A stretch of DNA of 64,000 bases from Coraliomargarita sinensis (lineage in GTDB: Bacteria; Verrucomicrobiota; Verrucomicrobiia; Opitutales; Coraliomargaritaceae), in NCBI RefSeq assembly GCF_003185655.1, contig NZ_QHJQ01000002.1:310001-374000 (forward strand), read 5' to 3'. Each line of letters starts with the position of its first letter. Position 1 is the stretch's first letter. A program made the translations under genes and the position numbers. The notes beneath the pieces were generated by a model, which was not told where the DNA came from, did not search any database, and saw only the letters and a list, made by a program, of their open reading frames with translations. Positions 18,299 to 27,486 of the stretch are shown here, piece after piece.

Positions 18299-18877
18299 TT
18301 AACTGCCACCGTTTTTGTCGTTCGAGCCAAGATCTTCTTCGCGTTGCTCGATTTGGGCTTCACGTTCGGTCAGAACCATTGATTTTTCGACCAGGTCATT
18401 TTCACACTTTTCGATATAAGCTTCGCGTTCATGCAGCATGTTGCGTGCTTCTTTCAGAGAAGCTTCCTGGGTCTCCAGTTCTGCTCTCAAGGCCTTCAGC
18501 GCCTCCATTTCTTCGCCGTGGTTTTTCGGATCGCCGGAGGCATCGGCCGAGGTCTTCGAATCCACAACTTTTTTGTGCGCTTCGAGTAAGGCTTCTTTTT
18601 CGTTGAGTTCCAGCGCCCGTGCCTCGAGGTATTTTTCTTTTTCCGCGAGGAGCTCTTCACGGTTGATGATGTCCGCCTGCAACTCGAGCAGATGCGCTTC
18701 CATTTCCTGTTGCTTCCCGGATTGCGATTTGATTTTCGGGAACTCGTTTTCAGGGCTCAGCAGTGGTTTGACATCAGCGCTTTCACGGCGTGTCGCCGCG
18801 GCGATGGCCATCTTCAGGCTCAGACGTCGTGGTTCTTTGCGGACCGGCGGTGGTGGAAAATCAGGTTTTGAACACAT
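18299..18877 (-). CDS. Coiled-coil protein of unknown function
   Basis: This 192-residue protein has a Pro/basic N-terminus (SKPDFPPPPVRKEPRRLSLK, including MAIAAATRRE). It is followed from about residue 55 to 185 by near-continuous Glu/Lys/Leu-rich helix with repeated phrases such as REELLAEKEKYLEAR, LNEKEALLEAH, HEREAYIEKCEN and LTEREAQIEQREEDLG. These indicate one long coiled coil with an 11- to 14-residue ERE/EKE rhythm. No signal peptide is seen. It is convergent with the Minf_1886 gene and divergent from the M16 peptidase across a 198-bp AT-rich gap. The function is not recognisable. Confidence 0.7.
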   Translation of the reverse strand: MCSKPDFPPPPVRKEPRRLSLKMAIAAATRRESADVKPLLSPENEFPKIKSQSGKQQEMEAHLLELQADIINREELLAEKEKYLEARALELNEKEALLEAHKKVVDSKTSADASGDPKNHGEEMEALKALRAELETQEASLKEARNMLHEREAYIEKCENDLVEKSMVLTEREAQIEQREEDLGSNDKNGGS

Positions 18878-19075
18878 AATTTAAAAAACTATATTTCACG
18901 GTATCGATTTGTCGTCTTATTTTGCAAGGAATCAGGCATTTATCCATCCTGATATCAGCAACTTAAACGATTATATTACATTATATTAGTGCACTTACTG
19001 TAACGCAATAGGGGAAAAGCCCTAATAAGTTAAGATGGTAATCTGGATAAGCCCACTGCAGAAAGGGCACATCCT

Positions 19076-21658
19076 ATGAGTAGTAAAGAGCAACAGACCT
19101 CAACTTTTGAGTCACATGACTTAATTGATCGACTATTTCGTGCCCCTGTAGAACGTCATGTCTTGGAGAATGGCCTGACGCTGGTGCATCGTCCTGATTA
19201 TTCCAGCGAGGTCGTGTCGGTTCAGGTTTGGGTGAAAACCGGGAGTATTCACGAAGATACCCTGATCGGTTCGGGGCTATCGCACTACCTCGAGCATTTG
19301 CTTTTCAAGGGCACGGCGCGTCGGGAGGGAAAGGCAATCAGCCGCGAAGTCCACGCCATGGGTGCTTCGATGAACGCGTACACCACATTCGATCGGACGG
19401 TGTATTACATAGACGGGCCTTCGAGCGCTTTTCCCGAGATGGCGGATGTGTTGTCCGATCTGGTATTGCATTCCACACTTCCGGAAGCGGAAGTTCTGCG
19501 CGAGCGCGATGTGATCCTGCGTGAGATCGATATGGGGCTGGATGACCCCGACCGGCAGCTGACGCAGGCGCTTTTCAGGACGGCTTTCTGCCGGCACCCT
19601 TATCGCGAGCCGGTTATCGGGCACCGCGAGCTTTTTGAACGGGTCACGGTCGAAGAATTACGCCGATACTACAAAGAGCGATATGTGCCCAACAACATTG
19701 TCGTTTCGATTGTCGGTGCGGTCAGACCTTCCGAGTGCGCCGAGGTTATCGATAAGACTTTTGGTGTGGTGCCCCGGGGTAGGCTGGCCCCAGTGCAGGT
19801 TGACACAGAGCCGGTCCAGCTCGCTCCCCGGCGCGAAGATATTCTCGGAGATTACAACGTCTTCCGGGGTGGGGTTTGTTTCAAGGTGCCGCATTTGAGC
19901 CATCCGGATTCACCGAAGCTCGACGCGCTGGCTCATGCCCTCGGTGGTGGAGAAAGCTCCTTGCTTTGGGAGCGTCTTCGGAATCAGCGGAAACTCGTTC
20001 ACTACGTGGATTGTCGGAACTGGAACCCGGGAGAGAACGGCTTGTTCATGATCAGCTATGTCTGTGACCCGGAGCGCGGCGCGGAAGTGGAGGCGTCGAT
20101 CCATGAATTAATCGAGGAAGTTATCACGACCGGGTTTGAAAGCGATGTGGTGGAAAAGGCCTGCCGACAGGCCCTGAGTTCGGAAATAAACGGGCGCAAA
20201 ACGATGAGTGGTCAGGCCACCCGTTTGGGTATCGGCGAGGTGGTGATCGGGGATATTAATTACGGTCGCCGTTACCTGAATCGTCTGCGTTCCATCGGAA
20301 ACGAGGACCTTCAGGAAGTGGCGAAACACTATCTGGTGGATTCGAATTGTTCGGCCGTGACGCTCGGACCTGCGTTGGATGCACCCGGGGAGTTCAATGG
20401 TGAAGACGAGGGGCTCACTTTGGAGCCTTTCGAGGAAGTGGCCTTTGAGTCCGGTGCCCGCCTGCTGTTGCAGCAGGACAGCCGACTTCCCAAGGTGCAT
20501 ATCCGCACGGTCATGCTGGGCGGGCCGCTTTACGAGCCGGAGGGCCAGCGCGGCGTGTCGTCGCTGATGGCCGAACTCTTGACCAAGGATACGGCCAAGC
20601 GTGGAGCAGTGGAAATCTCTGAATTAATCGAAAGCATCGGCGGAACATTTCGTGCGACCTGTGGGAACAATACCATCAGCCTTGCGCTTGAAGTCCTGCC
20701 GAACGACCTGGGACTGGCTCTGGGGCTGCTTAAGGATGCCCTGACGCAACCCAGTTTCAATCACGCCACTTTCGAGACCGAGCGGCAGGCACAGATCGCC
20801 AATCTCAAGGAGGAACAGGACGAGATTCTTGAATTCGGCTTTCAACGCTTGCGCGAGCACTTCTTCGGGGAGCATCCTTTTGCCGTGGGGCCGGACGGGC
20901 GCGTGGAAGATTTGAAGGAGCTGACGCGGGAGGATGTCGAGGCCCACTTCCGGGAATTGGTCCGTGCCGGAAACATCATTCTGGTGGTTGCGGGCGACTT
21001 TGACCGCGATCAGTTGATGACTGAACTGACGCCGCTTTTGGCGGAGGATCTCTGCCGTGAGCCCTTCGCCCCCAAACTATCCCCATTCCCCGGATTACGC
21101 GAGTCACTGGATCTGACCGAAGCGATGGAACGGGAACAGGCTGTCATACTTCAAGCCTATCCCGGCTCCGGCATACAGGACGACGATTTCGTGACCAACG
21201 AAGTGCTGAACGAATTATTCAGCGGTATGTCCAGCCGGCTCTTCGAGCAGGTCCGTGAAGATCGGGGCATGGCCTATTATGTAGGCTCCACTTGTGTGAT
21301 CGGTTTGGACGGCGGGATGTTTGTCTTTTTTGCCGGAACGCACCCGTCCCGAGTGGAGGAAGTCCTGGTGGAAATTGAAAAAGAAATCGACCGTGTGGTT
21401 CGGGGAGAGGTGACTGACGAGGAGTTGAGACGTTGCCGCATCCGTTTGAAGGCGGCCCGGCCGATGAGCCGGCAGACGATCGGTGCCCGTGCCATGCATG
21501 CGGCCTTGCAGCTTTGCTATGGGCTCCCGCTGAATGACGATGCCGAGCACGCCGTCAAACTCGATGCGACCGATGCCACGACATTGGCAGATTTTGCCAA
21601 GCGTCACTTTGCTCCGGATAATAAAGTGCGACTGGTTGTCGGCCCGAAAAAAGCGTAA
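19076..21658 (+). CDS. M16 family zinc peptidase, two fused M16 units
   Basis: This 860-residue protein is a pitrilysin/processing-peptidase-like enzyme with both halves in one chain. The inverted zinc motif HYLEH (H70, E73, H74) lies in LSHYLEHLLFKGT, with the distal metal Glu in the DVILREIDMGLDDPDRQ region. The second half (from about residue 440, EEVAFESGARLLLQQDSRLP) lacks HxxEH and carries the R/Y-type substrate-binding segment LFEQVREDRGMAYYVGS near residue 720. No signal peptide is visible, so a cytoplasmic location is likely. Many bacteria keep the two M16 units as separate genes. It ends inside the terminator hairpin of the convergent AP2-like gene. Confidence 0.88.
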   Translation: MSSKEQQTSTFESHDLIDRLFRAPVERHVLENGLTLVHRPDYSSEVVSVQVWVKTGSIHEDTLIGSGLSHYLEHLLFKGTARREGKAISREVHAMGASMNAYTTFDRTVYYIDGPSSAFPEMADVLSDLVLHSTLPEAEVLRERDVILREIDMGLDDPDRQLTQALFRTAFCRHPYREPVIGHRELFERVTVEELRRYYKERYVPNNIVVSIVGAVRPSECAEVIDKTFGVVPRGRLAPVQVDTEPVQLAPRREDILGDYNVFRGGVCFKVPHLSHPDSPKLDALAHALGGGESSLLWERLRNQRKLVHYVDCRNWNPGENGLFMISYVCDPERGAEVEASIHELIEEVITTGFESDVVEKACRQALSSEINGRKTMSGQATRLGIGEVVIGDINYGRRYLNRLRSIGNEDLQEVAKHYLVDSNCSAVTLGPALDAPGEFNGEDEGLTLEPFEEVAFESGARLLLQQDSRLPKVHIRTVMLGGPLYEPEGQRGVSSLMAELLTKDTAKRGAVEISELIESIGGTFRATCGNNTISLALEVLPNDLGLALGLLKDALTQPSFNHATFETERQAQIANLKEEQDEILEFGFQRLREHFFGEHPFAVGPDGRVEDLKELTREDVEAHFRELVRAGNIILVVAGDFDRDQLMTELTPLLAEDLCREPFAPKLSPFPGLRESLDLTEAMEREQAVILQAYPGSGIQDDDFVTNEVLNELFSGMSSRLFEQVREDRGMAYYVGSTCVIGLDGGMFVFFAGTHPSRVEEVLVEIEKEIDRVVRGEVTDEELRRCRIRLKAARPMSRQTIGARAMHAALQLCYGLPLNDDAEHAVKLDATDATTLADFAKRHFAPDNKVRLVVGPKKA

Positions 21659-21676
21659 CCGGTCAAGGTTACGCTT
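21647..21676 (-). terminator. Terminator of the AP2-like gene, overlapping the M16 stop codon
   Basis: A perfect 10-bp inverted repeat (aagcgtaacc / ggttacgctt) with a 6-nt loop is followed on the minus strand by six T. The left arm contains the TAA stop codon of the convergent M16 gene, so 3' ends overlap. The plus strand lacks a U-tract after the stem. Confidence 0.75.
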
Positions 21677-21700
21677 GGGAGATTGATACTGCCTAGGTGA

Positions 21701-22192
21701 CTAGCTAGCTTTGGATTTCGCCCGTTGGCTTAGCTGGCGGTAGAAGTTCGGTCCATGGATCTCGCGCATCATTTTGCGGCGGTGGTCCACCGCCAGTTTG
21801 AAAGCCTTCTTCTCGCCGTACTTCTTGATCGAGAAAGAGGTGCATTTCTGAATGCCGGGCTCCGGACGCCAGCTCACGGAATAGCACTCGTGTTTAGTGC
21901 CATTCGGGCCGATTTTCGTGGTACGGGAAACGCCTAGCTCACCTGTAGTGTTGCGTGAATCGGAGACGACGATACGTCGCTGGCGGGGACGCTTGGGAAT
22001 CGCTTCAAGCTCCTCAGAGAGTTGGTTGCGGTACTCTTTGGCAAGTTTTTGAGCTTTACCCTTGCCGCCACATTTGCGGTCGCTGAACAGCTTAGAGTAG
22101 GTTTTGCCATTGCGATAACCACGGACAAACCAGCCGTGGGTGGAGCCGCTGTCGATGCGGCTGATGCCTTTGTTTGCTTTTGATTTTGCCAT
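21701..22192 (-). CDS. Protein with two AP2/ERF-like DNA-binding modules
   Basis: The 163-residue basic protein contains two similar modules. Residues ~9-58 read GISRIDSGSTHGWFVRGYRNGK...SDRKCGGKGKAQKLAKEYRNQL and ~88-150 contain GVSRTTKIGPNG, CYSVSWRPEPG, SFSIKKYGEKKAFKLAVDHRRKM. This is the three-strand plus helix pattern of bacterial AP2 domains (GVS...W.V....G......F.....G...A...A...R). In bacteria such domains occur in mobile-element integrases and homing endonucleases, but also as stand-alone proteins. No nuclease motif is present. The gene has its own terminator and is followed upstream by an AT-rich 174-bp gap. The domain call is by motif reading; confirmation needs a profile search. 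Confidence 0.6.
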   Translation of the reverse strand: MAKSKANKGISRIDSGSTHGWFVRGYRNGKTYSKLFSDRKCGGKGKAQKLAKEYRNQLSEELEAIPKRPRQRRIVVSDSRNTTGELGVSRTTKIGPNGTKHECYSVSWRPEPGIQKCTSFSIKKYGEKKAFKLAVDHRRKMMREIHGPNFYRQLSQRAKSKAS

Positions 22193-22366
22193 CGTATTGA
22201 GGAGTGATAGGTTGGGTGTTTTGCCAGTTTAGTTCAGCAGAAGAGAAGTTGAATTTAACATCTTATAATAATTAAACGTTTGAACGCATAGTAACCTAAC
22301 AGGTTTTTCAACTTTTTACTATTTTTATTTGACTGGACAGTTGATCACGTACGAAGCGTTCGTTTT

Positions 22367-24697
22367 TTATTTATACATCCAACTTTTGAGAGCCGTATCG
22401 TTACGAATTATGTATGTCGTCTGGTATTCCGGTTGCAGCAATTCATAATATTGTTTTTCAGCGTAGCGTTTGCCGTGAAGAAGTATCTTCGCACGATGGC
22501 CCGGTGCCCGGACGATACGTCCCAGCGCTTGATGTATCCGCCGTATTGCGGGAATGAGATAGACTCGTTCAAAAGCGTTTTTTCCGGAAAGTGACGAATC
22601 CATAAGAATCTTAGCTTTTTGCACCGCATTCACTTCAGGTAGTGCCGGTCCGACTACGATGACGGATTTCACCTGCCCACCAAGTTTATCAATGCCTTCC
22701 GAGTAACTGCTGCCGATAATCAAAAAGATAACATCGGTATAAAGCAGGCTTTCGTCGATAAACCGTTCTTGTTCACGTAGGTCCACTCCGCGCGGTTGAA
22801 TGGCAACTCGGAGTGATTCATTGAGCGCTGAAATATAGGTACGAATGTTTTCCGCGTATTGGTAGGAAGAAAAGAAGACAACGGTCGGTGCGCTGGAGTC
22901 CGCCAGCGTCATTTCTACAATCGTTCGCCCGGTCGTTTCATAATGACTCTTCCTTTGTTTCATCCGGGTGTCGACTCGGCAGTCGATAGCAACGTCGTAG
23001 GCCCCCTCTCGCCAGTCAGCCCAACCAATGGCTAAATCCGTCTCGGCAGGGCTCAGGCCGATCTCATTTCGGAAGTTGTCCACGGGATCCAGCGTGGCCG
23101 ACATGAGTATACGACAGCTGAAGGGTTTGAGGCATTCGGCGGTCCATTTGCCGGCATCCAGGCACTGCGCGCGTAATATCGATGTTTTCGGGCACCAAAA
23201 AAGCCAATCGCTTGCTGCCTCATCGAGTCGCTTGGCCAGTTCTGGAATCCGCCATACGGTCTCAAGTGCGAATGGAGCGACCACATCATAATTAAACCGG
23301 CTGTCTTCCAGAAAAATCGCTGCTTCCAGGCAGAGGTTCCCCATCGCGTAAATCTGATCGGGGCTCAGAACGGTTGCTGAATGGAGCGCTTCGATCTCGG
23401 TGGCGATTTCTTCGAGGCTACGTATCAAACGGCGGGAGGCGCCCGCCTCGCTTAACCCTTCAAGTGCAAAGAAAAGGTTGGAGGCGTTCAATTCAACACT
23501 CAGGGCATCAGCATTTCGATTGGGGAGGTTGTGAGCCTCGTCGATGATAACGATGGTTTTGGCCGGGTCGAACCCGTAAGGCTCGGAGAAAACATGACGA
23601 CTCTGCGGGGCAAACAGGTAATTGCTGTCACCAATCCAGAGCTCGGCAAATGGGAGGCAGGCCTTGGTTAGCGCGTAGGGACAGACGCCGGTTTGACGGC
23701 CAATGTCTTTGGCCTGTTCCAGGTTCAAGGTTCCGTCGCGTAGAAGCTCCGGTGGATGAATGTCCGCCTCCATCCAGCGTTGCCCCAGATCTTCTTCGCA
23801 GCGGCGGTCGCCGGTGCAGCGATGCATGGGGCTGTCAATCCTGTGCTCAGCTCGGTTACGCATTTGGATGAAGCGGAGGTTTCGACCGATCATGTTTTGT
23901 AACTGACGGACGGTTTCGAGCTGCCCGCTGGACTTGCTGGTCAAATAGATGCAGCGCTCATAGAGTCCGTTCTGCATCTCCCGCAGTGCGTGTTCCAGTA
24001 CGATCCCGGTTTTTCCGAATCCTGTCGGGGCCTGTAGCAACACGGTCGGGCTTTTCAGGCTGGCCTTGCTAAGCTGTTCGATCAATTCGGCCTGGCCCTC
24101 ACGCAGGCTGGGGAAAGCGGGGCGAATTTCGAGCGCATCCAGTTGAACCCGGCGGGCGCGCCGGTCATCCAGGAAGGTGACGAGCTGCTCCAGCTGCGCG
24201 TCCACCAGATCACGACTTTCTTTGGCGACAGGAAGCGTCTGGACTGTGCCGGAACTGATTTCGATGAAGAGCAGTTCGGCTTTGAGTGAGTGTCCTGCAT
24301 ACTCCGGCAGGATGCTGGCCAGCATCAGGTAGATCGCTGCCTGAGCGAAATATTCCGGATATTGTTGAAGCAGGTCTTCGGCCGGGCAGGGCAGTGGTTG
24401 GCGCACGGTCTTGACTTCCCGAAGAATCAGGGAGTCCGCTTCCGGTAAGATCTGGTCGATACGGCCCTGCAAATGGATATTCCAATCACGGTGCCGCAGG
24501 GTGGCCGCAATCGATTGTTCGAAAACAGCCTTCGGGTAAGCCGCTTCGGTTTGTTTTGCCGATTCCTTGTGCCATTGCTGACCGACTTTGGCCCGCCAGA
24601 TGCCGGCACCTGTTTTGCTGCTCTGGGGCCTATTTCGGAAAATAGCCAGTTCCCCAACGCTCAATTGGGCATCGCGACTTTGCGTATCGACCTGCAT
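22367..24697 (-). CDS. PD-(D/E)XK nuclease fused to Rad3/DinG-type Fe-S helicase
   Basis: This 776-residue protein has two parts. Residues ~1-160 resemble a RecB/Cas4-type PD-(D/E)XK nuclease: D81 in GRIDQI, E94-V-K96 in ILREVKTVR, and Q119 in YFAQAAIYLM. Residues ~195-776 are a superfamily 2 helicase of the XPD/DinG group: Walker A APTGFGKT (223-230) and DEAH box in IIDEAHNLP. Between them are four Cys (HRC, DRRC, GVCPYALTKAC) placed as in the Fe-S cluster of XPD. Motif VI is IHQALGRIVRAPG. The predicted activity is ATP-driven 5'-3' unwinding with a tethered nuclease. It could act in repair or in defence; the neighbourhood does not decide. All key residues appear intact. Confidence 0.82.
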   Translation of the reverse strand: MQVDTQSRDAQLSVGELAIFRNRPQSSKTGAGIWRAKVGQQWHKESAKQTEAAYPKAVFEQSIAATLRHRDWNIHLQGRIDQILPEADSLILREVKTVRQPLPCPAEDLLQQYPEYFAQAAIYLMLASILPEYAGHSLKAELLFIEISSGTVQTLPVAKESRDLVDAQLEQLVTFLDDRRARRVQLDALEIRPAFPSLREGQAELIEQLSKASLKSPTVLLQAPTGFGKTGIVLEHALREMQNGLYERCIYLTSKSSGQLETVRQLQNMIGRNLRFIQMRNRAEHRIDSPMHRCTGDRRCEEDLGQRWMEADIHPPELLRDGTLNLEQAKDIGRQTGVCPYALTKACLPFAELWIGDSNYLFAPQSRHVFSEPYGFDPAKTIVIIDEAHNLPNRNADALSVELNASNLFFALEGLSEAGASRRLIRSLEEIATEIEALHSATVLSPDQIYAMGNLCLEAAIFLEDSRFNYDVVAPFALETVWRIPELAKRLDEAASDWLFWCPKTSILRAQCLDAGKWTAECLKPFSCRILMSATLDPVDNFRNEIGLSPAETDLAIGWADWREGAYDVAIDCRVDTRMKQRKSHYETTGRTIVEMTLADSSAPTVVFFSSYQYAENIRTYISALNESLRVAIQPRGVDLREQERFIDESLLYTDVIFLIIGSSYSEGIDKLGGQVKSVIVVGPALPEVNAVQKAKILMDSSLSGKNAFERVYLIPAIRRIHQALGRIVRAPGHRAKILLHGKRYAEKQYYELLQPEYQTTYIIRNDTALKSWMYK

Positions 24698-24733
24698 AGG
24701 AGTAATGGCGCCTGCTTACAATAACGGCAGCCG

Positions 24734-26542
24734 TTAGCTGTCTCTGCGTTTTTGGCGGTCTTTGATCTCATCGACATAGATCGATACGTTTGCCTCCAGA
24801 TCACCGAGGTGTTCTTTAGCGCGGCGAAGTGCCTTGGCGGTCGACATCGTCGGATTGCTGGGATCGTCGCTGAAGATGTTACGCCCTTCGATGTAATCGT
24901 AGAGTCCGGAGTTTTTCAGGACGCGGACGAGATCGGTCTTGGCTTCGCTGAGAATCAGGTAGCGCCCCAACTCGTTCATGTAGCGCACCAGTTCTTCGAG
25001 CGCCATCACCCCGGTGGCGTCCATATTGTGGGCATTACGCATCTTCAAAATCACAACTTTCAGGTTGGGATCTTCGCAAATACGGCGGGTCTGGTCGCGG
25101 AAGAGTTCGGCGGCACCGAAGAAGAGTTCGCCTTCGACGTGGACAATAGAAACTTCGGGCGTGTCGCGTTTGATGGTCTCATTGGTTTGAGCAAGCTCTC
25201 CCTTGTCGTTGAATGCGTATTCGACCATTTCCGGGCGGGCGACTTTCTTGAGAAAGAGCATGATGGATGTGCCCACACCAATGTAGATCGCCGTGTCGAG
25301 CGGAAGGATAGTGCCACTGGCAAAGGTAATGAGAAAGACGGCTGCATCTGACTTTGTCGTCCGCATAACCACACGAATGGCGTGTTTATTTACCAGTGAG
25401 ATGCCGATTGCGATGATGAGCACGGCCAATGCGCACTGTGGGATATAAGCCGTGTAGGGGCCGAGCAGGAACGCACCGATGAAGACAATCACCCCGCTGA
25501 TGTAGCTGGCCATGACCGTCTTCGCGCCGCTGCCGGTGCTCAGGCTGGAGCGGGTGAGCGAGCCGGATGCCGGCATGCCCGAGAAGAAGGCACAGCCGAT
25601 GTTGGCCATGCCGATCGAAAACATCGCCTGATTGGTGTCGAGGCGTGCGCCGGTCCTGGCGGCAAGCGATTTGCCGATCGAGATCCCCTCCAGAATGCAG
25701 AGCAGCGCAATGGCTAAGGCCGGGCTGGCAAGAAGTTTGATCTGGTCATAGCCGATCGTAGGGACTTGAAAAGTCCAGTTTTGGGCATTGATCCCGCTCA
25801 GAAAAAGGATGCCCGAGTCCTTGCCAAAGATGAGCGTGGTGACAAACGACATCACGATCAGGCAAATAGCCACGTTGGGCAAGGTTTTGAATTTACGATT
25901 GAGTAGGATATAAATGCTGGCGGTTAGAACGCTTGTCCCGATTGTGGCCCAGTGGATTGTGTCAATCGCCCCCAGCATGAGGGCCACTGATTCGAAGAAT
26001 GTCGCCCCTTTTTCTCCGATCGTGAGTCCCAGTGCTTTAGGGATCTGATTCGTGATGATCAGCAGAGCTGCAGCGGTGATATAACCGGTGATCACCGAGT
26101 GGGAAATGTATTGGATGAAGTTGGCCACCTTGAAGTAGGCGCCCAGCAGAATGAAGATGCCGATCAGGAGTATCAACAAGGGCACCAGGCCAATCATTTG
26201 CGACCCGGTAACTCCCAAGCCGAGAAAGGCACTGAGCAGCATGACAGCTGTCGCATTGGTCGGCCCCAAGGTAATGTATTGCGTCCGTGAAAAGACGGGA
26301 GCCACCATCGCTGCAATGGCTGAGCCGTAGATCCCGTACTCGATGGGCAGGCCGGCAATGAGGGCATAGGCCATCCCCTGGGGGAAGGCGAGGAGGGCGA
26401 CATTCAGTCCGGCCCGAAAGTCGCCGGCGACATTGGCGGGCGTGTAGCCCTCCAGCGACTGTCTCAGGGGGAATAGGTCGAGGGAGTTGTAATCTCTGGC
26501 GGCACGTAAGCCGTCCTTGAGATATTGAAGCATTTTCGCCAC
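24734..26542 (-). CDS. SulP-family anion transporter with STAS domain
   Basis: This 602-residue inner-membrane protein has an N-terminal ~430-residue transport domain with about 10-12 helices. It carries the SulP signature near the start: DFRAGLNVALLAFPQGMAYALIAGLP, then PVFSRTQYITLGPTNATA. Other markers are FFSGMPASGSLTRSSLSTGSGAKT and a C-terminal STAS domain (~460-570: VSIVHVEGELFFGAAELF, VVILKMRNAHNMDATGVMALEEL). Family members carry sulfate, bicarbonate, C4-dicarboxylates or other anions. The substrate cannot be told from sequence, and no sulfur-assimilation gene is adjacent. It lies 28 bp after the HisN-like gene on the same strand. Confidence 0.92.
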   Translation of the reverse strand: MAKMLQYLKDGLRAARDYNSLDLFPLRQSLEGYTPANVAGDFRAGLNVALLAFPQGMAYALIAGLPIEYGIYGSAIAAMVAPVFSRTQYITLGPTNATAVMLLSAFLGLGVTGSQMIGLVPLLILLIGIFILLGAYFKVANFIQYISHSVITGYITAAALLIITNQIPKALGLTIGEKGATFFESVALMLGAIDTIHWATIGTSVLTASIYILLNRKFKTLPNVAICLIVMSFVTTLIFGKDSGILFLSGINAQNWTFQVPTIGYDQIKLLASPALAIALLCILEGISIGKSLAARTGARLDTNQAMFSIGMANIGCAFFSGMPASGSLTRSSLSTGSGAKTVMASYISGVIVFIGAFLLGPYTAYIPQCALAVLIIAIGISLVNKHAIRVVMRTTKSDAAVFLITFASGTILPLDTAIYIGVGTSIMLFLKKVARPEMVEYAFNDKGELAQTNETIKRDTPEVSIVHVEGELFFGAAELFRDQTRRICEDPNLKVVILKMRNAHNMDATGVMALEELVRYMNELGRYLILSEAKTDLVRVLKNSGLYDYIEGRNIFSDDPSNPTMSTAKALRRAKEHLGDLEANVSIYVDEIKDRQKRRDS

Positions 26543-26570
26543 GATCCTATATGTCCCTTTCTTCGATTTC

Positions 26571-27356
26571 TTATCTTTCGGGGTAGAGAGTCGCCATTAC
26601 TTCATTATGAAGCGGTTCCTTGGCAGCGATGATGCAGCGCTCATCAAAAGCGTCGCCACCTTTCCAGCCGGTGGCTTTGAATCCGGCACCTTCCAGACAG
26701 GGAATGATAGCCGCGCAGTCCCAAATTTCCATGAGGGGGTCGCACATAATATCAATGAATCCGGAGCAAAGGAGAATGTAGCCACCCGCATCCCCCCAAG
26801 AGCGGTAGAGGGCGGTCTTCGGGGGAAGTGCGGACCAGTCGGCCTTGTTCTGCCAGAGCGTCTCGCGGATCGGATCGGTGGTGCAGAGCGTGGCTTCATT
26901 TAATTGACACGCCGGGCGGCCGGAGACGGGCTTGCCGTTCAGGGTGGTGGTTTCGCAGTCACCGATGACCATCTGCTTCATGACGGGTTGATTGATCGCG
27001 CCGATGACCGGGCGGCCATTGTGGAGCAGGGCGATCAGCGTGGCAAAGAGAGGAACCCCCGAGATGAACGACTTTGTCCCGTCCACCGGATCAAGGACCC
27101 AAACGAACTCGGCGTCCTCACGCTCACGGCCGTACTCCTCTCCGATGATGCCGTGCTCGGGATAGCGTTCGGCGAGAATTTCGCGGATCCGTTTTTCGGC
27201 ATTGCGGTCTGCCAGGGTAACCGGTGTGGCGTCGGACTTGCGTTCGATCTCAACTTCCGGGCCGTAGTGCGGCAGGATTTCCTTGGCAGCTTCGTCGCAG
27301 AGGTAGGCAATAAATTCAATGAACTCGTCCTTTTGGGCGCGTGTGATTTCAGACAT
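26571..27356 (-). CDS. Inositol-monophosphatase-family phosphatase, HisN-like
   Basis: I start at the ATG ending at 27356 (MSEITRAQKDEFIEF), giving 261 residues; an upstream ATG adds 17 poorly conserved residues. The metal-binding motifs of the IMPase fold are all present: GIIGEEYG, WVLDPVDGTKSFISG (DPxDGTxxF) and WDCAAIIPCLEGAG (WDxAA). The SFISGVPLFATLIAL segment is closer to histidinol-phosphatase HisN than to SuhB or CysQ. It would make histidinol from histidinol phosphate, or act on a related phosphate ester. No his genes adjoin. It is divergent from the exonuclease gene across about 130 bp. Confidence 0.85.
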   Translation of the reverse strand: MSEITRAQKDEFIEFIAYLCDEAAKEILPHYGPEVEIERKSDATPVTLADRNAEKRIREILAERYPEHGIIGEEYGREREDAEFVWVLDPVDGTKSFISGVPLFATLIALLHNGRPVIGAINQPVMKQMVIGDCETTTLNGKPVSGRPACQLNEATLCTTDPIRETLWQNKADWSALPPKTALYRSWGDAGGYILLCSGFIDIMCDPLMEIWDCAAIIPCLEGAGFKATGWKGGDAFDERCIIAAKEPLHNEVMATLYPER

Positions 27357-27486
27357 AATCGTAGTGTGAGTTTGTTTTGTTTCCAAAGCTGTAGCCTTGT
27401 CTGACACGAGGCAACAGCAGATTGGCCCCGATGCGGCGGTTTGGAAGTTGTGTTTCGGTTAGGCAAGTCTTGTCTATGCACGTACT

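Noticed and set aside
18878..19075. Possible structured RNA in the AT-rich gap before the M16 gene (aagccc...gggc words)
   Set aside because: Only weak complementary words; no known RNA family pattern or clear terminator.
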